Shown here piece by piece: positions 1-7,354 of a DNA stretch of 64,000 nt. The notes beneath the pieces are model-generated. The model saw only the letters and a list, made by a program, of their open reading frames with translations. It had not been told where the DNA came from and searched no databases. Each line of letters starts with the position of its first letter. Within the stretch, counting starts at the first letter, position 1. Position numbers and translations under genes: made by a program. The stretch lies in contig UQWK01000004.1 in the NCBI GenBank assembly GCA_900544725.1, positions 13,160 through 77,159 of the forward strand, given 5' to 3'. This DNA comes from an uncultured Collinsella sp. (GTDB lineage Bacteria > Actinomycetota > Coriobacteriia > Coriobacteriales > Coriobacteriaceae).

Positions 1-54
1 CGTGGCCTTGCCGCCGCCGGTGACGATCACGGTCTTACCAGTGAAAAGTCCCAT
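1..54 (-). CDS. SDR family oxidoreductase, N-terminal fragment (runs off the window edge)
   Basis: Only the first 18 codons are present, read leftwards from an ATG at 54; the rest lies outside the window. The visible residues MGLFTGKTVIVTGGGKAT form the first beta strand and glycine-rich turn of a Rossmann fold (VIVTGGG), as in short-chain dehydrogenases and enoyl-ACP-reductase-like enzymes that bind NAD(P)H. An AAAGGA ribosome site sits a few bases upstream. The substrate cannot be inferred from so little sequence. The call rests on the N-terminal motif alone, so the subfamily is open. Confidence 0.6.
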   Translation of the reverse strand, partial: MGLFTGKTVIVTGGGKAT

Positions 55-342
55 ACAAAGTCCTTTCAAATCGCGACGGGCCCGCCCGTCGACTGCGCGC
101 ATCCAACTTCACGCGCCAAAAGCTGACATGCAACTTTAGCGGGTTCAAGTGAAAAATAAAGCCCATGGCAGGCGAACGGTACAACGTCTTTCGGCGAAGG
201 GAATGTCAAGTAAAAATTGGATAGAGCGACCGAGTTTTTGTTAACGCAACGAGTCATCGAACACGTTTTGAAACTTTGCTGCGGGGCGCGGGATGTCGGC
301 GCGAGACTTTATCATAGGGTGACGAACAACGATGAGGAGCAC

Positions 343-2130
343 ATGCCTATGACAGACGAGCTGGACCCCCAGACTCAACAGCATATTGATAATTCCGCAG
401 ACACCATTGACGACTGCGATACTTCCACCAGAAGCGATGGCGGCATTGATGCCGCTGTCGAGGAGGCTCCTGCCGCCGCAGACGAGGCCGCAGACGCAAA
501 TGTCGCCGCAGAGCAAGACAAAGAAGAGCAGCTAGAGCAGCCGGACCCGAGCGATACTGAGCCCAAGGCTGAGAACGCTCCGCAAGCAGCGGGCCCCATC
601 GAGGTGTCTTCGGAAGAAGAGCTCGACGCCGTCATGGACTCCATGATGGATGCCGTCAAAGCGATGAAGGACGCTGTCGCCGATGCCGACGTTGACGCCG
701 AAGAGGAAGAGGCTGCCGAGGCCGCCTCGACCTTTGTACCCGGCGAGACCCCCGTTGCCGATCAGGGCAGCACTATGCCCTCGTTTCTGCAGCTCGAGCA
801 TCCCACGATTGGCGCGGACGCCGTCGACCCGCATGCAGCGGGCTTTTCCGTGATCGAAGGCGGCACCGGCAATATCGCCGCGCCGCAGACTGCCGATACG
901 AATGCCGCCGAGGCCGCGCACCCGACCACCTCGCATGCCCCCGCCACGAGCCGCGACCTGGGGAGCGCCGTCTCAAACACCGCTAACGCCGTGGGCACTT
1001 TTATCGCCCAGGGCGCGTCGGCCATGCGCGAGATGAACGCCGCAAAGAAGGCACTCGCCGATGCCCGCGCCCACCTGTCCGAGCTTGAGCAGCGCATCGC
1101 CGACCAGGCAGAGGAGCTCGAGACGCGCCAGGACATCGCAGGCCGCTACGATCAGATCATCGCCGACCAGCGCCAGGCAATCGCCACGGCACAAAAGACC
1201 GCTGCGGCAGCTGAAATTAACCGTGATGCCCATGCCGCCAAAGCGACGGAGCTCAAGGGCCAGCTCGAGCAAATGAAAGCAGAGGACGATGCGACCGAAC
1301 TCCGCCTGAAGGCTGCACTCGACGCCGCGGAAGCCCGCGAGGCGAGTTCACGCGAGACCGGCAACCGCCTGGTTCGTCGACTCGAAGATTCCAAGCGCAT
1401 CCGCGACAAAGTGAAGGCTGAGCGCGATACCGGTGTCGCCGCCGCACGACAAACTGCCGATGCTACGCGCGCACAGCTCGAGACCTTGCGTCGCGAGTAT
1501 GCCGAGCTGCAGCGCAACCCTTCGGCAAATCCCGCCAATTACACCGTGCGCACCAGCGAGCTGTCTATGCAAATCTCCGACGCTGCCGACGCCCTCCGCA
1601 AGGCCGAGGAAGACATTCCGCGCGTGACCGCCGATCTTGAGCATTCACTTGCCGCCGCCGAGCAGGCCGTCGAACAGGCACAGGCTCCCATCGCCGACGC
1701 TAAACGCGCGCACCAGGCCGTAACGGCCGAGGCAGATGCCGCGCGCGACGAGCTGCAGTCCGCAAAAACTGCCGCCGCGACGCGTCAGCGCGAGCTGCGC
1801 GAAAAGATCACCGCGCAGGACAAGGCACGCCGCGAGCAAGAGCAGGCCATCGCAAACGCCCGGGCAGATGCCGCGCATGCGCAGTCGATTATCGAGCAGG
1901 CGACCGAGGTGCATGACCATCCCGAAATCACCGAATCGCTCGCCGGGTCCTTGGCACGCGACAAGGCCGAGCATACCGAGACCGAGCGCGAAGTTGCCCA
2001 ACTCGAGGCCGCCGAAGACGACGTGCGCAAGCGAACCCGCGACTCACGCGTCAAATTCACCGGAGCCATCGTCTGCATCATCGCCGCAATCCTGGTGATC
2101 ATCGCAATCTGGCTGTTCATGAGCAAGTAA
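343..2130 (+). CDS. Coiled-coil protein with C-terminal membrane anchor, function unknown
   Basis: This encodes about 595 residues. The first 190 are acidic and Ala/Glu/Asp-rich. Residues roughly 230 to 560 are a long Ala/Glu/Lys/Arg helix-rich region typical of a coiled coil. The last 23 residues are one hydrophobic segment (AIVCIIAAILVIIAIWLF) followed by MSK, which makes it tail-anchored or single-pass. I chose ATG 343 because GAGGAG lies at 334-339; ATG 349 has a more usual spacing of 9 bases and is an equal alternative. An in-frame ATG at 217 has no ribosome site and implausible N-terminal residues. I see no enzymatic motif. A structural or envelope-tethering role is only a guess. It stands alone between a divergent SDR gene and a hairpin-rich region. 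Confidence 0.8.
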   Translation: MPMTDELDPQTQQHIDNSADTIDDCDTSTRSDGGIDAAVEEAPAAADEAADANVAAEQDKEEQLEQPDPSDTEPKAENAPQAAGPIEVSSEEELDAVMDSMMDAVKAMKDAVADADVDAEEEEAAEAASTFVPGETPVADQGSTMPSFLQLEHPTIGADAVDPHAAGFSVIEGGTGNIAAPQTADTNAAEAAHPTTSHAPATSRDLGSAVSNTANAVGTFIAQGASAMREMNAAKKALADARAHLSELEQRIADQAEELETRQDIAGRYDQIIADQRQAIATAQKTAAAAEINRDAHAAKATELKGQLEQMKAEDDATELRLKAALDAAEAREASSRETGNRLVRRLEDSKRIRDKVKAERDTGVAAARQTADATRAQLETLRREYAELQRNPSANPANYTVRTSELSMQISDAADALRKAEEDIPRVTADLEHSLAAAEQAVEQAQAPIADAKRAHQAVTAEADAARDELQSAKTAAATRQRELREKITAQDKARREQEQAIANARADAAHAQSIIEQATEVHDHPEITESLAGSLARDKAEHTETEREVAQLEAAEDDVRKRTRDSRVKFTGAIVCIIAAILVIIAIWLFMSK

Positions 2131-2156
2131 ACCAGTTGCCAAAAACGCCCCAACGC

Positions 2157-2229
2157 AGTTGCGGTGAGATAGTTCCTGTTTAGCCCTCAAAAAGGCCAAT
2201 TCAAGCACTATCTCACCGCAACTTTTTGG
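2157..2229 (+). terminator. Long hairpin with T tract, member of the TTGCGGTGA repeat family
   Basis: The arms AGTTGCGGTGAGATAGT (2157-2173) and its perfect complement (2207-2223) enclose a 33-base loop and are followed by TTTTT. It lies 26 bases after the stop of the coiled-coil gene, so intrinsic termination is plausible, though the loop is long. The outer bases match a second copy at 57058-57120. Confidence 0.6.
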
Positions 2230-2385
2230 TGCAAAGGGGTCAGGCTACTTTGCACCAACTTGGTGCATATAAACCAGTCCCCATTGCGCCAACAACGTTT
2301 GCCCAGATAAAACCTGCCAAAATAAACCTGTCCCTTTTTGGCAGGTTGAACCACGGCAACACCGATGTTCTGGCAAAGTCAGCGA

Positions 2386-2483
2386 AAACCCGCCAGAGCG
2401 AGCAAGATGACGTGAAAGAGGAGGGCATTGACCTTCTGGTCATGCCCGATGATTGAACGTCAGATTGCCGCTCTGGCGGGTTT
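2386..2483. repeat. 98-bp nested inverted repeat
   Basis: The 15-bp ends (AAACCCGCCAGAGCG at 2386-2400 and its complement at 2469-2483) are perfect. Inside, TGACGT pairs with ACGTCA and GGGCATTGACC pairs with GGTCATGCCC with one bulge, so nearly the whole segment can fold into one extended hairpin. No coding capacity is visible. It could be a miniature element, a structured RNA or a cruciform. Confidence 0.7.
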
Positions 2484-2495
2484 GCAGCGTCGGCC

Positions 2496-2524
2496 GGTTA
2501 CGGCGTTTGGAAAACGCCGTAACC
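2496..2524 (-). terminator. Hairpin at the end of queA
   Basis: A 13-bp perfect stem (GGTTACGGCGTTT at 2496-2508 with 2512-2524) has a 3-base loop and overlaps the queA stop codon. There is no U tract after it on the minus strand, so it may protect the 3' end or be another repeat rather than a true intrinsic terminator. Confidence 0.4.
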
Positions 2525-3741
2525 TACTGAATGAGCATGGCGTCGCCAAAGCTGAAGAAGCGGTAGCGCTCCTCGATGGCGGCGGCGTAGGCATCCATGA
2601 TCTGGTCGCGGGAGGCAAGCGCGCTCACGAGCATCATGAGCGTAGAGCGCGGCACGTGAAAATTCGTGATCAGCGCGTCGACCACGTGATAGGTCGAGCC
2701 GGGCATGAGGTAGAGCTGCGTCGTCGCGTTCTCGCGCACCACGATGTCACCGCGGCCGAGCGTGTCGGCGCCGTCCTCACGACCCTCAAAATAGCGCGCC
2801 GTCACAGCCGGATCGGACACCGGCGCGTCCGCGTCAAACGCGCTCTCGAGCGAGCGCACCGCCGTGGTACCGACGGCGATCACGCGATGTCCCTCGGCCT
2901 TCGCCCTATGCACGGCGTCGACAACCTCCTGCGACACGTGGTAACGCTCGGTGTGCATGACGTGCTGCGTGGGGTCGTCCTCCTCCACCAGACGGAAGGT
3001 ATCAATACCCACCTCGAGCTCGACGGCGGCAAACTTCGCGCCCTTGGCCTCGATAGCCGCCATGAGCTCGGGCGTGAAGTGCAGACCCGCCGTGGGAGCA
3101 GCGGCCGAATGCTCCTCCTTCATGGCGTAGACGGTCTGGTACTTCTCGGGGTCGCCCTCGTAATCGGTAATGTAGGGCGGCAGCGGCACGTGGCCGGCAG
3201 CATGGATGGCCTCGTCGAGCGTGCGCGGGTCGCCGGCGGCATTGCAACCGGCCGGCTCAAAGCGCACCAGACGGCCACCACGGCTATCGGTGACAAAGTC
3301 GATGACCTCGGCCGTCAGCACCACGGGAGCCCCCTCGGGCGCATGGGCGCCACCGGCTCGATACTCAATCTGAGCACCGGGCTTCAGACGCTTGCCCGGC
3401 TTGACCAGACACTCCCAAACGTGACCCAGCGGGTCAACATCCTCGCGACGCTTGAGCAGCAGCGTCTCGACCACGCCACCCGAGCCGGCTTTGCGACCGA
3501 TCAGGCGGGCCGGCATCACGCGCGTCTTGTTGATGACGAGCACATCGCCCGGCTCGATATAGTCGATGATGTCGCGGAAGATGCGGTGCTCGACGGTGCC
3601 GCCATGCTCCAGCGGCGTTCCTGCCTGGGAGCCTTTGCGATCCACCACCAGCAGGCGGCAGGAGTCACGCGGCTCGGCAGGAGCCTGGGCAATCAGTTCC
3701 TCAGGAAGGTTATAGTCAAAATCATCGGTACGCATAGACAC
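2524..3741 (-). CDS. queA: S-adenosylmethionine:tRNA ribosyltransferase-isomerase QueA
   Basis: QueA transfers and rearranges the ribosyl group of S-adenosylmethionine onto the 7-aminomethyl-7-deazaguanine base in tRNA, giving epoxyqueuosine at wobble position 34 of the GUN anticodons. The 405-residue product has family hallmarks: DFDYNLPEELIAQAPAEPRD near the N-terminus, DVLVINKTRVMPARL in the first third and TAGLHFT in the middle. It is longer than the usual 340-360 residues because of extra segments between them. The start is GTG 3741, with AAGGAG eight bases upstream; the next in-frame ATG is two codons later. It follows queH after 64 bases on the same strand, so the last two steps of queuosine formation are encoded together. 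A 13-bp hairpin overlaps the stop codon. Confidence 0.96.
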   Translation of the reverse strand: MSMRTDDFDYNLPEELIAQAPAEPRDSCRLLVVDRKGSQAGTPLEHGGTVEHRIFRDIIDYIEPGDVLVINKTRVMPARLIGRKAGSGGVVETLLLKRREDVDPLGHVWECLVKPGKRLKPGAQIEYRAGGAHAPEGAPVVLTAEVIDFVTDSRGGRLVRFEPAGCNAAGDPRTLDEAIHAAGHVPLPPYITDYEGDPEKYQTVYAMKEEHSAAAPTAGLHFTPELMAAIEAKGAKFAAVELEVGIDTFRLVEEDDPTQHVMHTERYHVSQEVVDAVHRAKAEGHRVIAVGTTAVRSLESAFDADAPVSDPAVTARYFEGREDGADTLGRGDIVVRENATTQLYLMPGSTYHVVDALITNFHVPRSTLMMLVSALASRDQIMDAYAAAIEERYRFFSFGDAMLIQ

Positions 3742-3792
3742 GTCGGATTCTCCTTATATAGCTAAAGTCCGCTCTACATCCTAGCAGGCTAA

Positions 3793-3812
3793 CGTCCCAA
3801 ATGAACTACTTT
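3793..3812 (-). repeat. GTAGT-TTTGGG motif, copy at the queH stop
   Basis: Read on the minus strand this is AAAGTAGTTCATTTGGGACG, identical at 18 of 20 positions to AAAGTAGTCTATTTGGGACG at 7321-7340. It overlaps the last codons and stop of queH. A weaker relative (AGGTAGTCTTTTTGGATG) begins near 4449 on the minus strand. Confidence 0.5.
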
Positions 3813-4381
3813 TTGGCAGCTTTGCGCTCGTCGCGGATGCGGGCGCGGTCCATGGCCGCCTCGACGGCCGAGAAGCGGCAACCACAGTAGTTCTGCCGAT
3901 ACATGCCAAGCTCGCGCGAACGACGCGTGGCCTCGGGGTAATACGGGCGAAAATCGCGAATGACCGGGGTGAGCCCATGTGCCGCTGCCAAGCGCTCAAG
4001 CACGTCATTACAGGTCTCGAACAGCTGATACGGCGAGACGGCGAGCGTCGTACCCACATATTCGAACCCGCGATCCTGGGCCACGCGGCACGCTTCGGCC
4101 AAGCGCAAGGCATAGCACGCACGACAGCGACGGGGTCGATCGGCGCCCAACGGGGCCACACCGGCCTCCCAGCGCTCGCGGTCCTCGCCTGCCTCGATAA
4201 GCTCGATGTCGCCATCGGCACACCACCGGCGCAGCTCGTCCAAGCGCCGCTGCCATTCATCGCGCGGTTGAATATTGGGGTTGGTCCAGCAAATCGTGGG
4301 CTCAAACCCTTCCTCGCGCAGCAGACGGACCGGCTCAAGCGAGCACGGCGCACAGCAGGCGTGCAACAACAACGGCTTCAT
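3806..4381 (-). CDS. queH: Epoxyqueuosine reductase QueH
   Basis: QueH reduces epoxyqueuosine to queuosine in tRNA. It is an iron-sulfur enzyme unrelated to QueG. The sequence carries the family's CCxPC motif (C9, C10, C13 in HACCAPCS), the middle CRACYALRL motif and the C-terminal YRQNYCGC motif, which supply the cluster-binding cysteines. The length of 191 residues is normal. I chose ATG 4381 because GGGAGG lies eight bases upstream; ATG 4387 would sit almost on top of the ribosome site. Its neighbour queA makes its substrate. The last codons overlap a short motif repeated at 7321-7340. Confidence 0.94.
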   Translation of the reverse strand: MKPLLLHACCAPCSLEPVRLLREEGFEPTICWTNPNIQPRDEWQRRLDELRRWCADGDIELIEAGEDRERWEAGVAPLGADRPRRCRACYALRLAEACRVAQDRGFEYVGTTLAVSPYQLFETCNDVLERLAAAHGLTPVIRDFRPYYPEATRRSRELGMYRQNYCGCRFSAVEAAMDRARIRDERKAAKK

Positions 4382-4400
4382 CAGCATCTCCTCCCCTGCA

Positions 4401-4433
4401 ATGATTTTTTAATCCCCGTCCCAGAAAAATCAT
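4401..4433 (-). repeat. AT-rich hairpin between DUF3267 gene and queH
   Basis: ATGATTTTT (4401-4409) pairs perfectly with AAAAATCAT (4425-4433) around a loop containing CCCCGTCCC. The organisation, a T/GAT stem around a CCGTCCC loop, resembles the TGATCC hairpins at 40507-40545 and 63947-63979. It may be a weak terminator between the two genes. Confidence 0.45.
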
Positions 4434-4442
4434 CCAAAAAGA

Positions 4443-5012
4443 CTACCTTGCGAAAAAGCGCACGCCAAAGGATGTGTCCTCACAGGCGACAATGCGGCGG
4501 TCGCGCAGGATGGTCCGCACGTAATACCAGTCGCCCACACAGCCCGACAAGTGCAGACCAGCTGCCAAGTAGCACAGCAGCGGATAACCCGAGCATGCAA
4601 ACCCCAAGGCAAACGCCGCCGTCAAAACAACCGTCGGCGCCAGGCAAATGACCATGTACCGCCGGCGCGAATACACAACGCCCTCGGCGCAGGCATAAAT
4701 CATGCAAGTTTCGAGATTTGCCCCAAAGGTCACATGCGCACCGGCGGGCGCAAACAACTTAAAGAACACCGCGTGCACCAGCTCGTGCACGGCAAACGAC
4801 GCCGCAGAGACGACCGCCAAGCCGACTATCCAGCCCAAGACCGCCATCCAGCCGCCCGCGTCGGCCACATCCAGGTCCGCGGGCCCGCCCAGCAGCATAA
4901 ACACCGGCACCAGGCACACAGCAAATGCGCCAAGCACGACCATCCCCCACACGAAGCAAGCGTGCAGAAAATCCTCGTCCTCAAACGCATGTATGTTGGA
5001 AATCTCATTCAT
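4443..5012 (-). CDS. DUF3267 family membrane protein (zincin-like)
   Basis: This is a 189-residue multi-pass membrane protein with hydrophobic segments near residues 18-42, 55-75, 118-135 and 140-158. Residues 76-80 read HELVH, an HExxH zinc-binding motif inside a membrane-proximal segment, as in the DUF3267 family, which resembles site-2-type intramembrane proteases. Proteolysis has not been shown for the family as far as I know. It is transcribed toward queH with a 61-base gap holding a 9-bp hairpin (4401-4433), so co-transcription is uncertain. The ribosome site is weak. The substrate is unknown. Confidence 0.8.
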   Translation of the reverse strand: MNEISNIHAFEDEDFLHACFVWGMVVLGAFAVCLVPVFMLLGGPADLDVADAGGWMAVLGWIVGLAVVSAASFAVHELVHAVFFKLFAPAGAHVTFGANLETCMIYACAEGVVYSRRRYMVICLAPTVVLTAAFALGFACSGYPLLCYLAAGLHLSGCVGDWYYVRTILRDRRIVACEDTSFGVRFFAR

Positions 5013-5054
5013 AGCATCTTAGGATAGCGCCCCTGCCACGTACCCGTCCGCATG

Positions 5055-5063
5055 TGCGATAAT
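5055..5063 (+). promoter_or_regulatory. Candidate extended -10 promoter of the MetRS-like gene
   Basis: TGCGATAAT matches an extended -10 (TGn plus GATAAT). No good -35 lies 17 bases upstream. It is about 80 bases before the ATG of the MetRS-like gene in a divergent region. The support is sequence resemblance only. Confidence 0.3.
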
Positions 5064-5144
5064 GTCGAACGATATGCACGAATTGACCACTGCGCCGCCG
5101 AGCCCCGCGCCCGGCCGCGCTCTCACCTTATGCGAAGGAGTCCC

Positions 5145-7295
5145 ATGGCATCCAAATACTCCATGAACGACCGTCCCAGCTGGCCGCGCCGCGCCATCGT
5201 TACCGCCGGCGAGCCCTATGGCAACAAGGGCCTGCACTTTGGCCACGTCGGCGGCGTCTTTGTCCCGGCCGACTTCTTCGCCCGCTTCCTGCGCGACCGT
5301 CTGGGCCGCGAGAACGTCATCTTCACCTCGGGCACCGACTGCTACGGCTCGCCCATCATGGAGAGCTACCGCAAGCTCAAGGAGAACGAGGGCTACGACA
5401 AGTCCATTAGCGAGTACGTCGAGTCCAACCACTCCCGCCAGGCCGCGACCCTCAACAACTACAACATCAGCTGCGATATCTACGGCGGCTCGGGCCTTGA
5501 GCCGGCTGCGCAGATTCACAACGAGGTTACCGCCGAGATTATCGAGCGCCTGCACGAGCAGGGCACCATCTCCAAGCGCTCCACGCTGCAGTTCTACGAC
5601 GCCAAGGCCGGCACATTCCTCAACGGCCGCCAGGTGATTGGCCGCTGCCCCATCCAGGGCTGCAAGTCCGAGAAGGCGTACGCCGACGAGTGCGACTTGG
5701 GTCACCAGTTTGAGCCCGAGGAGCTTATCGCACCCAAGAGCCAGCTCACCGGCGAGGTGCCCGAGCTGCGCCCGGTCGACAACCTCTACTTCGACCTGCC
5801 GGCCTACCTCGACTTTATGAAGACCTACACCGCCAAGCTCGCCCAGAACCCGCAGGTTCGCTCCGTGGTCTCCAAGACCATGGAGGAGTGGCTGCTGCCG
5901 GCTCAGCTCTACATCCAGAATAAGTTCCGCGAGGCCTTCGATGCCGTCGAGGACCAGCTCCCCGAACACACCGTGCTGGAGCCCGAGGGCAACAAGAGCA
6001 GCTTTACCGTCACCTTCCCCAGCTGGAAAGAGCGCGACGACGCCCACGCGGTGCTCGCCAACGGCGGCGTGCGCTTCCGCAGCGGCAAGGCGCTCGTGCC
6101 CTTCCGCATCACCGGCAACATCGACTGGGGCGTTCCGGTGCCCGAGGTCGACGGCGTGACCGACGTCACCTGCTGGTGCTGGCCCGAGAGCCTGTGGGCG
6201 CCCATCAGCTACACCCGCACCGTGCTCGCACGCGATGCCAAGGCCGCCGGCGTGACCGAGGGCGTCGCCGCCCAGGATGCCGCCCTCATGGGCGAGCCCG
6301 CCGCCGATTCCACGCAGGTCCCCGCGCCCACCTACCAGCACAGCTCGCTCGACTGGCGCGACTGGTGGTGCTCTGACGACGCGCAGATCTATCAGTTCAT
6401 CGGTCAGGACAACATCTACTTCTACTGCATCGCGCAAACCGCCATGTGGGAGGCCCTGGGTTGGGACCTTACGCAGAGCACCGTCAGCGCCTGCTATCAC
6501 CTGCTCTACATGGGCAAAAAGGCGAGCTCGTCCTCGCAGACGCCTCCCCCGCCGGCAGACGACCTGCTCAACCACTACACCTGCGAGCAGATGCGTGCGC
6601 ATTGGCTGTCGCTCGGCCTGTCCGAGAAGCCGGTGAGCTTTAGTCCCAAGGCATACGACACGCGCGTGACCGGCAAGGACAAGGACGGCAACGAGGTGCG
6701 TGCCTGCGACGACAAGCGCGTCATCGATCCGGCCCTTAAGGAGAGCGCGCTGCTGACCGGCGTCTTCAACCGCCTGGCCCGCAGCTGCTTCTACGGCGTC
6801 GCCATCAAGGAGGGCGACGAGAGCCCCTATCGCAACGGCTGCATCCCCGCCGGTGCCGCCTCCGCCGCCGTGGTCGAGGCTGCCGAGCAGGCCGCTCTCG
6901 CCTTTGAGCAGGCCATGTACAAGTTCGAGACGCACCGCGCGCTTGCCGTGTGCGACGACTACCTGCGTGCCGCCAACAAGCGCTGGAGCGACGCCTCCAA
7001 GGCCGCCAACAAGCTCGAGGGCGAACCAGCCAACGCCGCCATGAAGCAGGCCCTCGTCGACGCCTTTACCGAGCTGCGTGTGGCGACCGTGCTCATGCAC
7101 GGCATCGTCCCGGCCGGCTGCGAGCTCATCTGCGAGTATTTCGACATCGACCCGGTCGCCTTCTTTAGCTGGGATAACATCTTCGCCTCCACGGACGAGC
7201 TTATGGAGAGCCTGGGCGAGAAGCCCGGCGAGCACCACGTGAAGCCGCTGCCCCCGCGCTTCGACTTCTTCAGCAAGCACGAGAGCCAGTACTAA
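5145..7295 (+). CDS. Class I tRNA ligase family protein, methionyl-tRNA synthetase-like with altered KMSKS loop
   Basis: The 716-residue product is homologous to methionyl-tRNA synthetase. It has the HIGH-type motif HFGH (31-34), GTDCYGSPIME after it, a zinc-knuckle-like CPIQGCKSEKAYADECDLGH segment and a C-terminal anticodon-binding helical domain. The KMSKS loop is unusual: K459-A-S-S-S, followed by a proline run (QTPPPPADD), so the second catalytic lysine is replaced by serine. I start at ATG 5145 with GAAGGAG just upstream; the frame opens earlier at 5052 but with no ribosome site. It could be the cell's working MetRS, a second MetRS or a paralogue with another task; the window cannot say. 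A GC-rich 7-bp hairpin (7298-7317) follows the stop. Confidence 0.85.
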   Translation: MASKYSMNDRPSWPRRAIVTAGEPYGNKGLHFGHVGGVFVPADFFARFLRDRLGRENVIFTSGTDCYGSPIMESYRKLKENEGYDKSISEYVESNHSRQAATLNNYNISCDIYGGSGLEPAAQIHNEVTAEIIERLHEQGTISKRSTLQFYDAKAGTFLNGRQVIGRCPIQGCKSEKAYADECDLGHQFEPEELIAPKSQLTGEVPELRPVDNLYFDLPAYLDFMKTYTAKLAQNPQVRSVVSKTMEEWLLPAQLYIQNKFREAFDAVEDQLPEHTVLEPEGNKSSFTVTFPSWKERDDAHAVLANGGVRFRSGKALVPFRITGNIDWGVPVPEVDGVTDVTCWCWPESLWAPISYTRTVLARDAKAAGVTEGVAAQDAALMGEPAADSTQVPAPTYQHSSLDWRDWWCSDDAQIYQFIGQDNIYFYCIAQTAMWEALGWDLTQSTVSACYHLLYMGKKASSSSQTPPPPADDLLNHYTCEQMRAHWLSLGLSEKPVSFSPKAYDTRVTGKDKDGNEVRACDDKRVIDPALKESALLTGVFNRLARSCFYGVAIKEGDESPYRNGCIPAGAASAAVVEAAEQAALAFEQAMYKFETHRALAVCDDYLRAANKRWSDASKAANKLEGEPANAAMKQALVDAFTELRVATVLMHGIVPAGCELICEYFDIDPVAFFSWDNIFASTDELMESLGEKPGEHHVKPLPPRFDFFSKHESQY

Positions 7296-7320
7296 AGCAC
7301 GCCAGCAGCGGCGTGCCCGG

Positions 7321-7340
7321 AAAGTAGTCTATTTGGGACG
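7321..7340 (+). repeat. GTAGT-TTTGGG motif upstream of the methyltransferase gene
   Basis: AAAGTAGTCTATTTGGGACG lies 14 bases before ATG 7355 and contains the leader up to the ribosome site. Its relative at 3793-3812 shares 18 of 20 positions. Confidence 0.5.
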
Positions 7341-7354
7341 GGAAGGAAAGACGG

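Larger units (their letters stand above)
2131..2523. other. Hairpin-dense intergenic region
   Basis: This 393-bp gap holds five non-overlapping inverted repeats and no convincing gene. Arms are 2157-2173/2207-2223 (17 bp), 2226-2236/2248-2258 (11 bp), 2311-2322/2336-2347 (12 bp), 2386-2400/2469-2483 (15 bp, with further pairing inside) and 2496-2508/2512-2524 (13 bp). All these arms are perfect. The first is followed by a T run and can terminate the plus-strand gene before it; the last overlaps the queA stop codon. The density suggests accumulated repeat elements rather than simple terminators. Confidence 0.85.

Noticed and set aside
2226..2456. 76-codon frame on the plus strand in the hairpin region
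   Set aside because: It runs through several palindromes, has no ribosome site, and its residues look unlike a folded protein.
2428..3765. 445-codon frame antisense to queA
   Set aside because: It covers the opposite strand of queA in a GC-rich gene, and the composition (His/Arg/Gly-rich) is that of an antisense shadow. QueA motifs are clear on the other strand.
5019..7280. Long frame antisense to the MetRS-like gene
   Set aside because: Antisense shadow of a GC-rich gene; no ribosome site and low-complexity composition.
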